From a virus: 30,385 bases of DNA. How positions within the stretch are numbered: the first letter of the stretch is position 1; every line of letters starts with the position of its first letter. The stretch covers positions 1 to 30,385 of IMG/VR virus record IMGVR_UViG_3300005613_000291. One strand, written 5' to 3'. Of the stretch, positions 13,815-21,988 are shown piece after piece. The notes below the pieces were generated by a model. That model was not told the origin of the DNA and searched no databases. It saw only the letters and a program-made list of their open reading frames with translations. The translations under genes were made by a program, and so were the position numbers.

Positions 13815-14489
13815 TAAGGATATATTTGTACGAAGCAGGTAACCACCTTTGTGGAAGGAGAGCATATGTTTCTCACGTGATGTATCCACAATAAAGGCAC
13901 CCCCTGCCTTTTTCATGTATGTGTCTACTGCCTCTGCCGGTCCTGGGTAAGAGTGAGGGGCTACATCAGGGCTGATGATTGTGTCCTCTACAATGAGGTA
14001 ACAGCCAGGGGTGACAAAGGATGAGTACAGTTCCAGTTCTTTAAGTACATGTCGTTTATTGTGATTAGAGTCCAAGACTACCATAATCTTAGGGGAGCGT
14101 CTGTGTATGCCGTAGATAGCCCCTAGATGCTCTACAACGTGCCTGATAATGGTAGGATCGGTGCTGCTTCCTGTATATGAGGTTACCCGATCAATAAGCC
14201 AGCCCTGGGAGATGAACCCATCCCCTGCCTCCCCTGTCCGCCATACCTTCTTATCAATAGTAATAACATGCCCAATCTCAGTCCCCATGAGCTGGAAGAT
14301 ACTTGCATAGAAAACAGCGGAGCCCCCTTCATAGGTACCCGTCTCAATAATAACATCAGGCTTAGTTTCCATGATGATCTCTTGTTGTACCATCATATCA
14401 GTGGGGGGTTTCAAGCACCTATAACCCAGCCAGCGTGATTGTTCCCAGGCTTTAGACTCATAGTATAGTTGGTTGAACTCCTTATCCAT
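13803..14489 (-). CDS. CmcI-like (cephalosporin hydroxylase family) SAM-dependent methyltransferase
   Basis: A 228-residue protein. KPDVIIETGTYEGGSAVFYA (43-62) is the SAM-binding loop, and the LDSNHNKRHVLKELELY segment in the second half is characteristic of this family (D-x-x-H-x(3)HVL-x-E-L), followed by VEDT. Despite the family name, members are mostly Rossmann methyltransferases or oxidation partners acting on small molecules or sugars; in phage and surface-polysaccharide clusters they are often linked to glycan methylation. It overlaps the preceding gene by 8 bases and is the last gene of the left-going unit. Confidence 0.75.
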   Translation of the reverse strand: MDKEFNQLYYESKAWEQSRWLGYRCLKPPTDMMVQQEIIMETKPDVIIETGTYEGGSAVFYASIFQLMGTEIGHVITIDKKVWRTGEAGDGFISQGWLIDRVTSYTGSSTDPTIIRHVVEHLGAIYGIHRRSPKIMVVLDSNHNKRHVLKELELYSSFVTPGCYLIVEDTIISPDVAPHSYPGPAEAVDTYMKKAGGAFIVDTSREKHMLSFHKGGYLLRTNISLPKL

Positions 14490-14790
14490 TTGTATTGCGT
14501 GCCTCCCATAACGCCCGAACCCTCTTGGCCATCAGGTCATACCCAAGTTCAGGGTAAGTAAGGTTAAGCCAGGTGATACTGACGTAGAAATGACTCTCAT
14601 GAATCAGTACAGTTCCACCCTGAGATGCAGCGGCCTCAGCATCATCAATAGTGGCAGGGAAGTAGATACCCTGATCTTCAGTATCAATCAGGACCTTCTG
14701 TTGCCATTTAGGTACTAAGTTGGTTACCTGGATCTCAAATTCAACTACATCTACCTCTCTAATACCATCACTTATTGTTATTGGTGTCAT
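14482..14790 (-). CDS. Hypothetical protein
   Basis: A 102-residue acidic protein with GGGGAGAACC before the start. It has a strand-rich N-terminal half (ITISDGIREVDVVEFEIQV) and a C-terminal helix (YDLMAKRVRALWEAR). It overlaps the CmcI-like gene by 8 bases and follows a tiny membrane-protein gene. Not recognised. Confidence 0.55.
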   Translation of the reverse strand: MTPITISDGIREVDVVEFEIQVTNLVPKWQQKVLIDTEDQGIYFPATIDDAEAAASQGGTVLIHESHFYVSITWLNLTYPELGYDLMAKRVRALWEARNTNG

Positions 14791-14803
14791 GGTTCTCCCC
14801 TTA

Positions 14804-14905
14804 TTATATAAATTTATAATACAACAAAACTGAGTACATCATAATACCTACACCTATAGCAAAAAATAACCACTCTAATATACGTCCCCATGGTATTTTA
14901 CCCAT
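14804..14905 (-). CDS. 33-residue single-span membrane peptide
   Basis: Reads MGKIPWGRILEWLFFAIGVG and continues IMMYSVLLYYKFI: a short basic N-terminus and one membrane helix (residues about 9-30). GGGAGATTATAC precedes the ATG, and the start overlaps the ERCC4 nuclease stop by 8 bases. Size and context resemble the tiny membrane proteins at 16966 and 28159. Function unknown; a holin-like or membrane-anchoring role is only a guess. Confidence 0.55.
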   Translation of the reverse strand: MGKIPWGRILEWLFFAIGVGIMMYSVLLYYKFI

Positions 14906-15608
14906 GTATAATCTCCCGTATGTTTTTAGCTAAAGTTTTACCAATACCATCAATACTCATCCAATCTTTCTCTGTCGCTTCAACCATCTGTTTTAAGGTT
15001 TTAAAGTGTTTTAATACCTCCTTCGCTCTTTCCCTCCCTACTCCAGGCAGCTCAGTAGCTACCCGCTCAATGAAGGGTTTTTGTTTCGTACACAGATCAG
15101 CAAACTCTTTATGTTGAGCAAGATAGGAGAGATGCTGATCCAGGTTCTTTTTAGTCCACCATCCATATAGTACCAGGACTAGTTGTGCTGTTTCCCGAGG
15201 GGTATGGGTACGCCATAAGTAGATACCGCGACGGATCTGCAGGGTATTAAGGTACCCGAATACCTCTTTTGCCCCGAACCTCCTGGAGCCTAACATCACA
15301 TCACGTTTCCACTCTTTAAGGATGCCGGTATGAGGATCAGGGATATGATACCCCTCAATGATAAGGTAGTTGACATGGTAAGTCCTGAGCATTAAGGGGG
15401 CTTGATGCCCTGATAGACGACCGGATGACATAGAGGTGAGCAAGTCCCGTATCTTTTTACGCTCAATCCCTACAGCCAAGGGGGTATCATTCTCCCCCCG
15501 GCCAAGGAATGAAAAGTCAGCAGATTCTAAGTGACCGAGTTGGGCAGGGGCGGATTTGAGCATAGAGTAAAGTTCTTTAGAGCCTGTACGGTCATCGACA
15601 GTGATCAT
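14898..15608 (-). CDS. ERCC4/XPF-family structure-specific nuclease
   Basis: A 236-residue protein. Residues 1-60 hold the nuclease signature: VDDRTGS (4-10), D31, and GIERKKIRDLL (47-57), the V/GERKxxxD motif of XPF/MUS81 nucleases. Residues about 186-236 contain two helix-hairpin-helix motifs (LPGVGRERAKEVLKHF and IDGIGKTLAKNIREI), the usual DNA-binding tail. It probably cuts branched or flapped recombination and replication intermediates. It follows the Sak4-like ATPase with no gap (TAAATG) under its own GGGAGG, so the two are probably co-expressed. Confidence 0.88.
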   Translation of the reverse strand: MITVDDRTGSKELYSMLKSAPAQLGHLESADFSFLGRGENDTPLAVGIERKKIRDLLTSMSSGRLSGHQAPLMLRTYHVNYLIIEGYHIPDPHTGILKEWKRDVMLGSRRFGAKEVFGYLNTLQIRRGIYLWRTHTPRETAQLVLVLYGWWTKKNLDQHLSYLAQHKEFADLCTKQKPFIERVATELPGVGRERAKEVLKHFKTLKQMVEATEKDWMSIDGIGKTLAKNIREIIHG

Positions 15609-16343
15609 TTATTTCCACTTACCTCCCGGTAATAAAGTTTGTCCCAACATTGGGAATGTACACATTGGCCCTTCCAACGTGAACCCCTCCATTGTAACAT
15701 CTAATCCACATTTGTCAATAGTGCAAATTGCTTCCCCATCTTCAAAATCAATACTCACGGCTACCTGTACCAGATACCCCATATCAGAAAACCCGGCACG
15801 CTCATACTCACTGGTCCTCTTATCATTCACGTACTTAGGTTTCTTCTTATGGATAATAAGCACGTTCACATCATTCTCACACTCTAGGGCCAGGCGTAAC
15901 AGGCCACGGAACTCCGCATTCACCGGACCGTAATGGAAGGGCTGTACCTGAGTGAGCTTCCCAAATCTGGCCAGCCTGATCAGCTCCCAGGCTTCAGTGC
16001 CGGTATCAATAATAATGGTCCTGGCCCCGGAAACCAGTGCTTTTTTGTAGTCTGCTTTGAACTTATCCCATTGCTTCATAGCAACAGATACATCAATAGG
16101 CTGCCCATTTTGAGCAGGGATACGGTACCTACAGTGATAGATGGTCTTCTTACTGGTGAACTTCCCTAAGACGCCCTCTGTACGTACATCCAAATCAAAG
16201 AGTATAATAGGCCCCGGCGCAGTAAGCGCAAAGTGAGTCTTACCTTTACCTGTGAGGCCGTCTACTGAAACTACTAAACGATTTCTTATAACACTCTCAG
16301 CTAAGGTGAAATGCTCAAGGCCTTTTAGTTTCGGGTCAATCAT
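15609..16343 (-). CDS. Sak4-like RecA-fold ATPase
   Basis: A 244-residue protein. GLTGKGKT (29-36) is the Walker A loop, followed by PIILFDLD. RTIIIDTGTEAWEL (108-121) is the Walker B strand with D113. VLIIHKKKPKYVND near residue 160 resembles the sensor/L2 area of phage Sak4 recombinases. Such single-domain RecA-like ATPases assist single-strand annealing with a phage ssDNA-binding protein. It overlaps the upstream gene by 8 bases and lies beside ERCC4 and Cas4-like nucleases, which supports a recombination role. Confidence 0.8.
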   Translation of the reverse strand: MIDPKLKGLEHFTLAESVIRNRLVVSVDGLTGKGKTHFALTAPGPIILFDLDVRTEGVLGKFTSKKTIYHCRYRIPAQNGQPIDVSVAMKQWDKFKADYKKALVSGARTIIIDTGTEAWELIRLARFGKLTQVQPFHYGPVNAEFRGLLRLALECENDVNVLIIHKKKPKYVNDKRTSEYERAGFSDMGYLVQVAVSIDFEDGEAICTIDKCGLDVTMEGFTLEGPMCTFPMLGQTLLPGGKWK

Positions 16344-16722
16344 CTATCCCTACCTCCTCTTCCAACTGTTTTTCCCACCTACGAGTAATCACTTCAGGAT
16401 CAAGTGAATCTCTCTCCTCACTAGTCTCTTCCTCTACAATACCTCTAAGGAGAGCTAGGTATACGCGGCCATCCTTAATCCTACTCCTGATGTCCTCTGT
16501 CTGGAGTTTCTTCCCCCCACAGTAAGATGCAATAGCATCCACGTGTTTTTTGAAGAAGATAAACCAGACCTGTAGAGGTGTGATGCCTAACTCTTGGCCG
16601 GTTTGTTTGAAATTATTCAGACAGTCAGACTCTACTGCATAGTCTGCCCCTTTGCGTATGTACTCACTCTTTTCCTCAGTAACCATAAGGTCTAGGATCT
16701 TTAGCATTGTTTTATTCGTCAT
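16336..16722 (-). CDS. Small phage protein with KH-DAI motif
   Basis: A 128-residue helical protein after GGAGGGGGGTAATTTTTT. The segment GADYAVESDCLNNFKQTGQE, then LGITPLQVWFIFFKKHVDAI and SYCGGKK, matches a recurrent phage family (YA...D.L.NF...A...G..P.QV.......KH..AI) whose role I do not know. The acidic C-terminal tail (EEETSEERDSLD) is typical. It overlaps both neighbours, within the recombination gene run. Confidence 0.65.
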   Translation of the reverse strand: MTNKTMLKILDLMVTEEKSEYIRKGADYAVESDCLNNFKQTGQELGITPLQVWFIFFKKHVDAIASYCGGKKLQTEDIRSRIKDGRVYLALLRGIVEEETSEERDSLDPEVITRRWEKQLEEEVGIDD

Positions 16723-16952
16723 AAAAAATTACCCCCCTCCAACAGATTATGGTACTTCTCATAGTCAGTAGAACGAGCCCCATGGAGTGTTTCATATAAG
16801 CCACCATCATCAAACCATCCCGGCTTTTCTTCTAGGCCTAAGGCATCAGCGATAGGATTGTAGTTGAATAATGCGTACATAATATCAATCTCTTCCTGTG
16901 TCTCTAATACTATTGTTACAGGTTCCAAAGCTTTTTTAACAGATACTCGCAT
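16719..16952 (-). CDS. Hypothetical protein
   Basis: A 77-residue protein after GAGGGGGAAAAT. It begins with a strand (PVTIVLETQEEIDIMYALFN) resembling small phage proteins with an I.LET.EE...L...L motif. The tail is acidic with several Tyr and Gly. It overlaps the next gene by four bases (ATGA), which suggests coupling. Unknown function. Confidence 0.6.
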   Translation of the reverse strand: MRVSVKKALEPVTIVLETQEEIDIMYALFNYNPIADALGLEEKPGWFDDGGLYETLHGARSTDYEKYHNLLEGGNFL

Positions 16953-16965
16953 ATTTTCCCCCTCA

Positions 16966-17097
16966 TTATAATAATGATGATAATAGTAGGCCTATAACAA
17001 GCCCGAAGATTGTCCCTAAACCAAGGAACCAAAACTCTAAGGCCTCCATACGATCATGGAGTGCCTTTACCTTTGCTACCGGTCGTATCATTCTCAT
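16966..17097 (-). CDS. 43-residue single-span membrane protein
   Basis: An N-terminal basic amphipathic stretch (MRMIRPVAKVKALHDRMEAL) is followed by one membrane helix (residues about 22-43: FWFLGLGTIFGLVIGLLLSS). AAGAGGGATCATATT precedes the ATG. The end is 13 bases before the next start. It is the second of the tiny membrane genes embedded in the replication set. The layout resembles XhlA-type or other membrane-tethered phage peptides, but no family is assigned. Confidence 0.55.
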   Translation of the reverse strand: MRMIRPVAKVKALHDRMEALEFWFLGLGTIFGLVIGLLLSSLL

Positions 17098-17140
17098 AAT
17101 ATGATCCCTCTTGTTGTTATGGTTGTTGTTATTATCGTTA

Positions 17141-17695
17141 TTATAGCCACTCCATCTCCTTTGCGTGCTGTACTATCATCACCCAATTCTCATCTACCTC
17201 AGTCTGTGTATACTGTACAACATACTCCTTATATATAGGCCCAAACTCTTCCCCTTTACCATACCCCCCGTTAATGTACCATATCCGGAACCTACAAGTA
17301 AGCAGGCCCAACATCTTACAGTACCCTTTTGTTTGTGTTAGCCATTTCCACACCTGCCCTGGGCTGGCATTCTTTGTTGACTTCCAGGTACACTTATACT
17401 CCTCAAGGAAGTCATCAAGCAGGTTTATACCATCAGGGGAACCTACAATACCATCCAGCTCTACTTCACTAGGGCGTATAATGTATGGGTATTCTCGTTG
17501 GAAAGCATCAGCCAAAGCACGTTCCCACAAGAAACCAGTCTGTGCCCACAGTGCATTATCAGTCTCTCGGGGACCCCCAAAGAGTTTCTTCTCAATGTCA
17601 GTGTAAATGGTAGACAGGTGGAGCTTCTGAAAGGTACGGTCTTTAGCAGTGGTGAGGTCTAAAGGGAATGGTTGGTCAGTTTCAATTATATTCAC
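17141..17695 (-). CDS. PD-(D/E)XK nuclease, Cas4/RecB-like
   Basis: A 184-residue protein with a GTG start after CGGAGGGCG. The core signature is visible: E58 in GFLWERALAD, D88 in GIVGSPDGI, and E99-x-K101 in LEEYKCTWKS. Later SPGQVWKWLTQTKGYCKMLG carries the conserved Q...Y helix. No Cys cluster for an Fe-S centre is evident, so it is closer to Cas4-like/YqaJ-type exonucleases without the cluster. It likely resects DNA ends for recombination with the neighbouring ssDNA-binding and Sak4-like proteins. Confidence 0.8.
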   Translation of the reverse strand: MNIIETDQPFPLDLTTAKDRTFQKLHLSTIYTDIEKKLFGGPRETDNALWAQTGFLWERALADAFQREYPYIIRPSEVELDGIVGSPDGINLLDDFLEEYKCTWKSTKNASPGQVWKWLTQTKGYCKMLGLLTCRFRIWYINGGYGKGEEFGPIYKEYVVQYTQTEVDENWVMIVQHAKEMEWL

Positions 17696-17717
17696 TTTTT
17701 TATACGCCCTCCGTTTA

Positions 17718-17755
17718 AAATAAAGGGGGCCCCTGGTCCCCTACAGCCAGGAGCC
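17718..17755 (-). terminator. Weak intrinsic terminator
   Basis: On the - strand GGCTCCTGG (17755-17747) pairs with CCAGGGGCC (17736-17728), a 9-bp stem with one G-U pair and a 10-base loop, followed by CCCTTTATTTT. It sits between the ssDNA-binding-like gene and the nuclease gene in a 124-base gap and probably gives partial termination. Confidence 0.45.
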
Positions 17756-17819
17756 TAGATACGTACAATAAAACAAGTTAGCCACTAGGGAGTAGCAAGA
17801 ATTAACATAAGTTACATTG

Positions 17820-18590
17820 TTACAGAGTTACAACACCATCCTTGAGTGTCCAGGGACGTTCATCCGCACCAAGGAAATCATCCTGGTAAGCCAATTGTGT
17901 AGCGGCTTTAGCCAGTTTAGCATCCTTGTTATTCTCGGTGACATACTGGAATACATCAGTAAGGAGGTCCGCTCTCTCAATAGAGCCGTCATTGCTGTTT
18001 AATAAAGCCATGATAGCGTTCGTGGCTACCTTGGAGACTTCATCACCGGAAGCGGTAGTAGCGGTACCTTTACTGCCTTTGCTGCTTCTGGTGTTTTTCT
18101 TTTTCCCTTCACCGGGAAGAGCGATAACTTTATCAATGATCAGGATAGTAGCATCCTTTTTCTCATTAACTAGGCCTGTTCTTTTTGGTGCAGGTGTCCG
18201 GATAACATGAGCTTCCATACCGTCAAGACAGGAGATGTCACCGTCAGCAAGACGATCAGTTGGGAAGCCAGCATTGAGTAGGGATGCAAAGAAAATACCA
18301 CCATTGGATGATTTAACAATACCGGTAGCCGAACCAATAGGAAGGAGTTTTTTCCCACTAGGGGATGGTTGCCAGTCAGCCGCCTTACCCATTGACCAAT
18401 ACTGTACTACATCCTCACCATCGGCTTGATCAAAGGTGATCTGTAAAGCGGGTACGGTTACCGGGGATTTACCATCATAATCAAACATTGCGAAACGAGC
18501 TGACTTAACAGTAACATCCACATCGTCCAGTAAACCACCGCCTTCAACGAAATCTTCAGGATTTAAACTTACGCCTACTTCTTTTGCCAT
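17820..18590 (-). CDS. Putative ssDNA-binding protein
   Basis: A 256-residue protein after AAAAGGAGTACAAGAAAC. Residues about 20-155 look like a beta-rich domain (VDVTVKSARFAMFDYDGKSP, then VPALQITFDQADGEDVVQYW, a C-terminal ILIIDKVIALPG strand), compatible with an OB-like fold. A Lys/Ser/Gly linker (about 163-180) leads to a helical C-terminal domain ending WTLKDGVVTL. The call rests on architecture and on its place between ThyX and nuclease/Sak4/ERCC4 genes. No diagnostic motif is seen, so an unrelated structural protein remains possible. Confidence 0.5.
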   Translation of the reverse strand: MAKEVGVSLNPEDFVEGGGLLDDVDVTVKSARFAMFDYDGKSPVTVPALQITFDQADGEDVVQYWSMGKAADWQPSPSGKKLLPIGSATGIVKSSNGGIFFASLLNAGFPTDRLADGDISCLDGMEAHVIRTPAPKRTGLVNEKKDATILIIDKVIALPGEGKKKNTRSSKGSKGTATTASGDEVSKVATNAIMALLNSNDGSIERADLLTDVFQYVTENNKDAKLAKAATQLAYQDDFLGADERPWTLKDGVVTL

Positions 18591-18647
18591 GTTTCTTGTA
18601 CTCCTTTTAAAAGGTTGGTAATAAATGGTAATACATGGTAATTACAA

Positions 18648-18860
18648 TTATACTAAGCCTTTATTCTCTGCTAACCAGTAAGGTATTTCTATTTCCGCTG
18701 TCTCACCTATCTCATAGGTAGAGCAATAGCGTAGCTGTGATTTGGGGAGCCAAACCTCCTTTCCTGCGGCCCCTCCGAAGTTAAATAATACAGCACCTGT
18801 TGTGGTGTGTAAGATTGTGCCATCTAAGATTACAGGGTCTGCTTTACTGTTCATACCCAT
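18648..18860 (-). CDS. Hypothetical protein, small beta fold
   Basis: A 70-residue protein one base after the ThyX stop, using GGGAGGGATGAT. It reads as short strands with a GAAGKEVWLPKSQL core and EIEIPYWLAENKG tail. The pattern of D-G-T-I-...-A-V-L-F-...-WLPKSQ resembles small phage proteins that sit beside replication genes and end with W.A...GL. Function unknown. Confidence 0.6.
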   Translation of the reverse strand: MGMNSKADPVILDGTILHTTTGAVLFNFGGAAGKEVWLPKSQLRYCSTYEIGETAEIEIPYWLAENKGLV

Positions 18861-18861
18861 A

Positions 18862-19647
18862 TCATCCCTCCCATCCTTTCCAGGGGATACCCCAGTATCT
18901 ATGGGGGCTGCAACTACAGCTGCTACTACTGGTAGATGTACCTGAACCGGTTACTGTAGTGGAGCTTGTCCCTGGCATTATGTCATCAAAAATAACAGGC
19001 ACCTGATGTTGTACCTTATATAAGAGGTTTATAGCTACCTCCCTCATCTGTGGATGAGCAGCAGGGGCACACCTTAATTTGAAGAAATGCCGCCACTCCC
19101 GCAGATTCGCTGTCATGATCAGTTCAGTCTTAAGGGCATTAGGTAAAACGGAGCGGGCCTGTTGTGGAGACCACCCATGACCACGTAGAAGCTTGTAATC
19201 GTCCTCAGCATAATAAAGATTTAGTAACCAAGTCCGTATTGCCTTACTCTCAATACCTACAATACAATCACTTGATACATTATAAGTACCCAAGGGTAGT
19301 GAAGCAGGTACCCAGGGGGGGATAATGAAAGTGATATGCCCATCTTTACTATAATCACAGTACCGGGTAGATTCTTGTGAATAGCTGGCCAGTCGGTGTC
19401 TGACAATTTCATGTGAGATTGCGCGGTCTACAATAAACTTAGCGGTAAGACTGAGGTGCTCAATAACCGACTCATGCCCACGTCTTAGTAATTCCCTTAC
19501 AAACTTAGCAGATGTCTCTTTAGTTATAGCTTTCTTGTGGCTCTGATAACACGTCCTGCCTATTGCCTCTATGTGCTGGGGAAATAGCTGCGCTAGAGGG
19601 TATGGAGGTGGGTCTATAAGGGTAGCTGATGCTCGTATTAGTTTCAT
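18862..19647 (-). CDS. thyX: Flavin-dependent thymidylate synthase ThyX
   Basis: A 261-residue protein. RHRLASYSQESTR (83-95) is the ThyX signature RHRxxSxxxxSxR, and GHESVIEH (57-64) is the second conserved box. The enzyme makes dTMP from dUMP using FAD, NADPH and methylene-tetrahydrofolate. The catalytic core ends near residue 226. The last 35 residues are an unusual Ser/Thr/Gly/Cys-rich tail (TSSTTVTGSGTSTSSSSCSC, then an aromatic end) not expected in ThyX. The start overlaps the small membrane gene (ATGA). It supplies dTTP for phage replication. Confidence 0.93.
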   Translation of the reverse strand: MKLIRASATLIDPPPYPLAQLFPQHIEAIGRTCYQSHKKAITKETSAKFVRELLRRGHESVIEHLSLTAKFIVDRAISHEIVRHRLASYSQESTRYCDYSKDGHITFIIPPWVPASLPLGTYNVSSDCIVGIESKAIRTWLLNLYYAEDDYKLLRGHGWSPQQARSVLPNALKTELIMTANLREWRHFFKLRCAPAAHPQMREVAINLLYKVQHQVPVIFDDIMPGTSSTTVTGSGTSTSSSSCSCSPHRYWGIPWKGWEG

Positions 19648-19820
19648 TCTTCCTCCCCCCTCAAATCTACAAGCGTTCTCTTAGACAAATCATCCAGTAT
19701 ATCCTCACCTAAATCACGACCACACATAAAAGCATCTACAAGTAAGGTGTATATTACACCTAAGGTATAGACAGGTGAAACTACAACAAAGTATAAAAGC
19801 CTGAGCGTGTATCCAATCAT
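19644..19820 (-). CDS. 58-residue membrane protein
   Basis: The frame opens further upstream, but that part lies inside the helicase gene. The ATG at 19820 overlaps the helicase stop (ATGA) and has TTTGGAGAAACTAAT upstream, so it was chosen. Residues 3-30 are hydrophobic (YTLRLLYFVVVSPVYTLGVI, then YTLLVDAFM), consistent with one long or two short membrane segments. The C-terminal half is acidic. Its stop overlaps the ThyX start, so it is coupled on both sides. Confidence 0.6.
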   Translation of the reverse strand: MIGYTLRLLYFVVVSPVYTLGVIYTLLVDAFMCGRDLGEDILDDLSKRTLVDLRGEEE

Positions 19821-21403
19821 ATTAGTTTCTCCAAAGGTTTTGGTATCAAGGTTTCCTGCCTGACAGTCTCTTTGAACCACTGTGGCATAAAATGATTATA
19901 CTGTACCTGAAACCAGCCAAACATATCATCAATAATAAATACTTCACACTTATCATCCTCTGCTCTCATCCCCCTACCTGCAGCTTGGACTAAGTTTTGT
20001 GCAGCAAAACACACCCCAAACTCCGGATCTAGCTTCTTTCTCTTTTTATCTACCTCCTTTCTTAAGTCCTGAAAAGGGATCTTACCTATTATCTGGTACT
20101 CACATTCAGTATACGGGAAATCATACCCTGTAACTACCGACGGTGATACCAGTATAGCAGGCGGTTTAGCCTTCTTAAATTGAGCCACCACCTCTTGAAT
20201 ATCCCTACTATCGTGTAGATACATATATGAGGAGTAGTCAGATACATTCATAATCCTCTCACATCTGGCATAACTCACGGCATGTATAATACCCTTCCTA
20301 TCTAATCGAGTCCGGATGATCTGATCAATACGAGACAGCCAGGTCCTCATCTCAGCATTACTCATTTTATGCCACATTCTGACAGTCTTAATCCAACTGA
20401 TAGGACGGGACTCTTTAGGGAAATGGCTCGGATACTCTACCTTATCTACATCCTTTTTGTCAATCCCTAACAACTCTAATACTTTGGGAGTGACAGTAGC
20501 GGAAGTCATGAGTACTTTTGGGATATCCCGGAACAGGTACTCACGGCTGAAATTAGCAGGCCAGATAGGATCATACATGAGGGTGTAGGGGGCTACCTCT
20601 ACATGCCACTGAGGTTCCGTCATCCCCTCCAGCTTTTTCAGTTTCATGTGCAGTTTACGCCTGGCGCGAAAGAGAGGATCTTTAACCAGTGAGGCGACAG
20701 CCAGTTCCTGTTTAGCTGTAGTAAGGTAATCCGATAGCTTCTCATACACCTCTTCCGACCAGTCCCAATACTCCTCATTAGTAAAGCCTGGCTTAGGCCA
20801 GTAAACACCCTGCAGCCTTACCTGATCAAACTCCTTCCGGGTTACGCAAAAGGCCAGGACACCGAGGAGCTTAAGAAGAGAATCGTGAGCTTCGTCACAG
20901 ACCAGAAGTGCGAATTCCCCCAGGGTATCGGGTTTATTGCAGCCCCAAAAAGAATAATTAGTAACAACAATTTTACATGCTTTTGCCCGTCTAATATGAT
21001 CATAGTAGTTACATCCTTTCACCCTATACTCACAGGGTACACCAAAGTTACATGGCCCCCAATCACAGGAGGACGCAAAATAAGGTACTGAATCTTCTTG
21101 TAGTTTACGGCATCTATGGGCATTCTTACCCTTCACAACCGCAAGGCTCAGTGTGGAGCCAAATTCTCGGGCGAGCTGGTCCTGCAGTCCCTTACCTGAT
21201 GTAAGTATGAGAGTCCGGCCTTTAGTGAGGATAGCATCTGTTATGTAACATAAGCTTTTGCCGGACCCGGTGGGCTGGATCTGTAATATAAACTGTTTGT
21301 CAGAGTTGGACAGGTGATCTATTGCTTGTTTTTGGTGGGGCCTCCAGTCTATGAATTTAGCTGGCAGGTTATACTCCCGTGGTGTTTTTAGTGCATTCCC
21401 CAT
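19817..21403 (-). CDS. DinG/XPD-like SF2 helicase with probable Fe-S cluster
   Basis: A 528-residue protein. QPTGSGKSLCY (43-53) is motif I, and VCDEAHD (168-174) is motif II (DEAH). Between them lie C98, C113, C118, C124 and C131, placed where XPD/DinG helicases bind a 4Fe-4S cluster. TSATVT follows (motif III), and LVQAAGRGMRAEDD near the C-terminus is motif VI. The family unwinds DNA 5' to 3'. A replicative or recombination role is inferred from its neighbours. Four of the five Cys would be enough for the cluster. Confidence 0.88.
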   Translation of the reverse strand: MGNALKTPREYNLPAKFIDWRPHQKQAIDHLSNSDKQFILQIQPTGSGKSLCYITDAILTKGRTLILTSGKGLQDQLAREFGSTLSLAVVKGKNAHRCRKLQEDSVPYFASSCDWGPCNFGVPCEYRVKGCNYYDHIRRAKACKIVVTNYSFWGCNKPDTLGEFALLVCDEAHDSLLKLLGVLAFCVTRKEFDQVRLQGVYWPKPGFTNEEYWDWSEEVYEKLSDYLTTAKQELAVASLVKDPLFRARRKLHMKLKKLEGMTEPQWHVEVAPYTLMYDPIWPANFSREYLFRDIPKVLMTSATVTPKVLELLGIDKKDVDKVEYPSHFPKESRPISWIKTVRMWHKMSNAEMRTWLSRIDQIIRTRLDRKGIIHAVSYARCERIMNVSDYSSYMYLHDSRDIQEVVAQFKKAKPPAILVSPSVVTGYDFPYTECEYQIIGKIPFQDLRKEVDKKRKKLDPEFGVCFAAQNLVQAAGRGMRAEDDKCEVFIIDDMFGWFQVQYNHFMPQWFKETVRQETLIPKPLEKLI

Positions 21404-21424
21404 AAAAAATAATCTCCCATTAAA

Positions 21425-21967
21425 TTAGGATTCTTCATCCTCATCATCATCATCAATAAAATTCAATAAACTTACTCCCCCCTCATCTCTCATCAACCAT
21501 CCGTATTCATGCTTTAACCATTTCATGTGTTCCTTTTTCCAAAACCCCGTACACATTTTCTCGATACACCTCTTAGTGTTAGCTACCATCTTTTGGGCTT
21601 CTACTACAACATTCTTCCTCAGATAGAACCCAACCCTATCCTGCAAATTCTTATAGAGGTTATCGAAGCCTTGCTGTTCCCTATCTCCATTGATCAGGTT
21701 CTCCGCAGCATAAATAGCCCCGAGAACTGATCCCGGTATTACATCATCCTCCCACTTCTCAGAGGCCTTAAACAAGCGCATAATAGCATCCCGGACAACA
21801 TCACCCTTATTGAAATACTTATACCTCTTTACTAATAAGTCTAGTTGTTTAAGGAACTTAGGTGGGACATAAACCGTGAGTTTAGCACTGTGGCCCTTCT
21901 CATCATGTGCAGGGCGTACTGTAGGCTCTTCAGGGAACTTCACCTTTGGGGGCGTAGTATCCGGCAT
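21425..21967 (-). CDS. RHH-domain DNA-binding protein with acidic tail
   Basis: A 180-residue protein. Residues about 28-67 match a ribbon-helix-helix domain: SAKLTVYVPPKFLKQLDLLV, then KRYKYFNKGDVVRDAIMRLF. The middle is helical (80-160). The end is strongly acidic (DDDDEDEES). It is likely a dimeric DNA-binding regulator, or a partner of the helicase downstream; the acidic tail could contact basic partners. AAAGGATACATATAT is the ribosome binding site. It is distinct from the 55-residue RHH protein at 6458. Confidence 0.7.
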   Translation of the reverse strand: MPDTTPPKVKFPEEPTVRPAHDEKGHSAKLTVYVPPKFLKQLDLLVKRYKYFNKGDVVRDAIMRLFKASEKWEDDVIPGSVLGAIYAAENLINGDREQQGFDNLYKNLQDRVGFYLRKNVVVEAQKMVANTKRCIEKMCTGFWKKEHMKWLKHEYGWLMRDEGGVSLLNFIDDDDEDEES

Positions 21968-21988
21968 ATATATGTATCCTTTTGGTGC

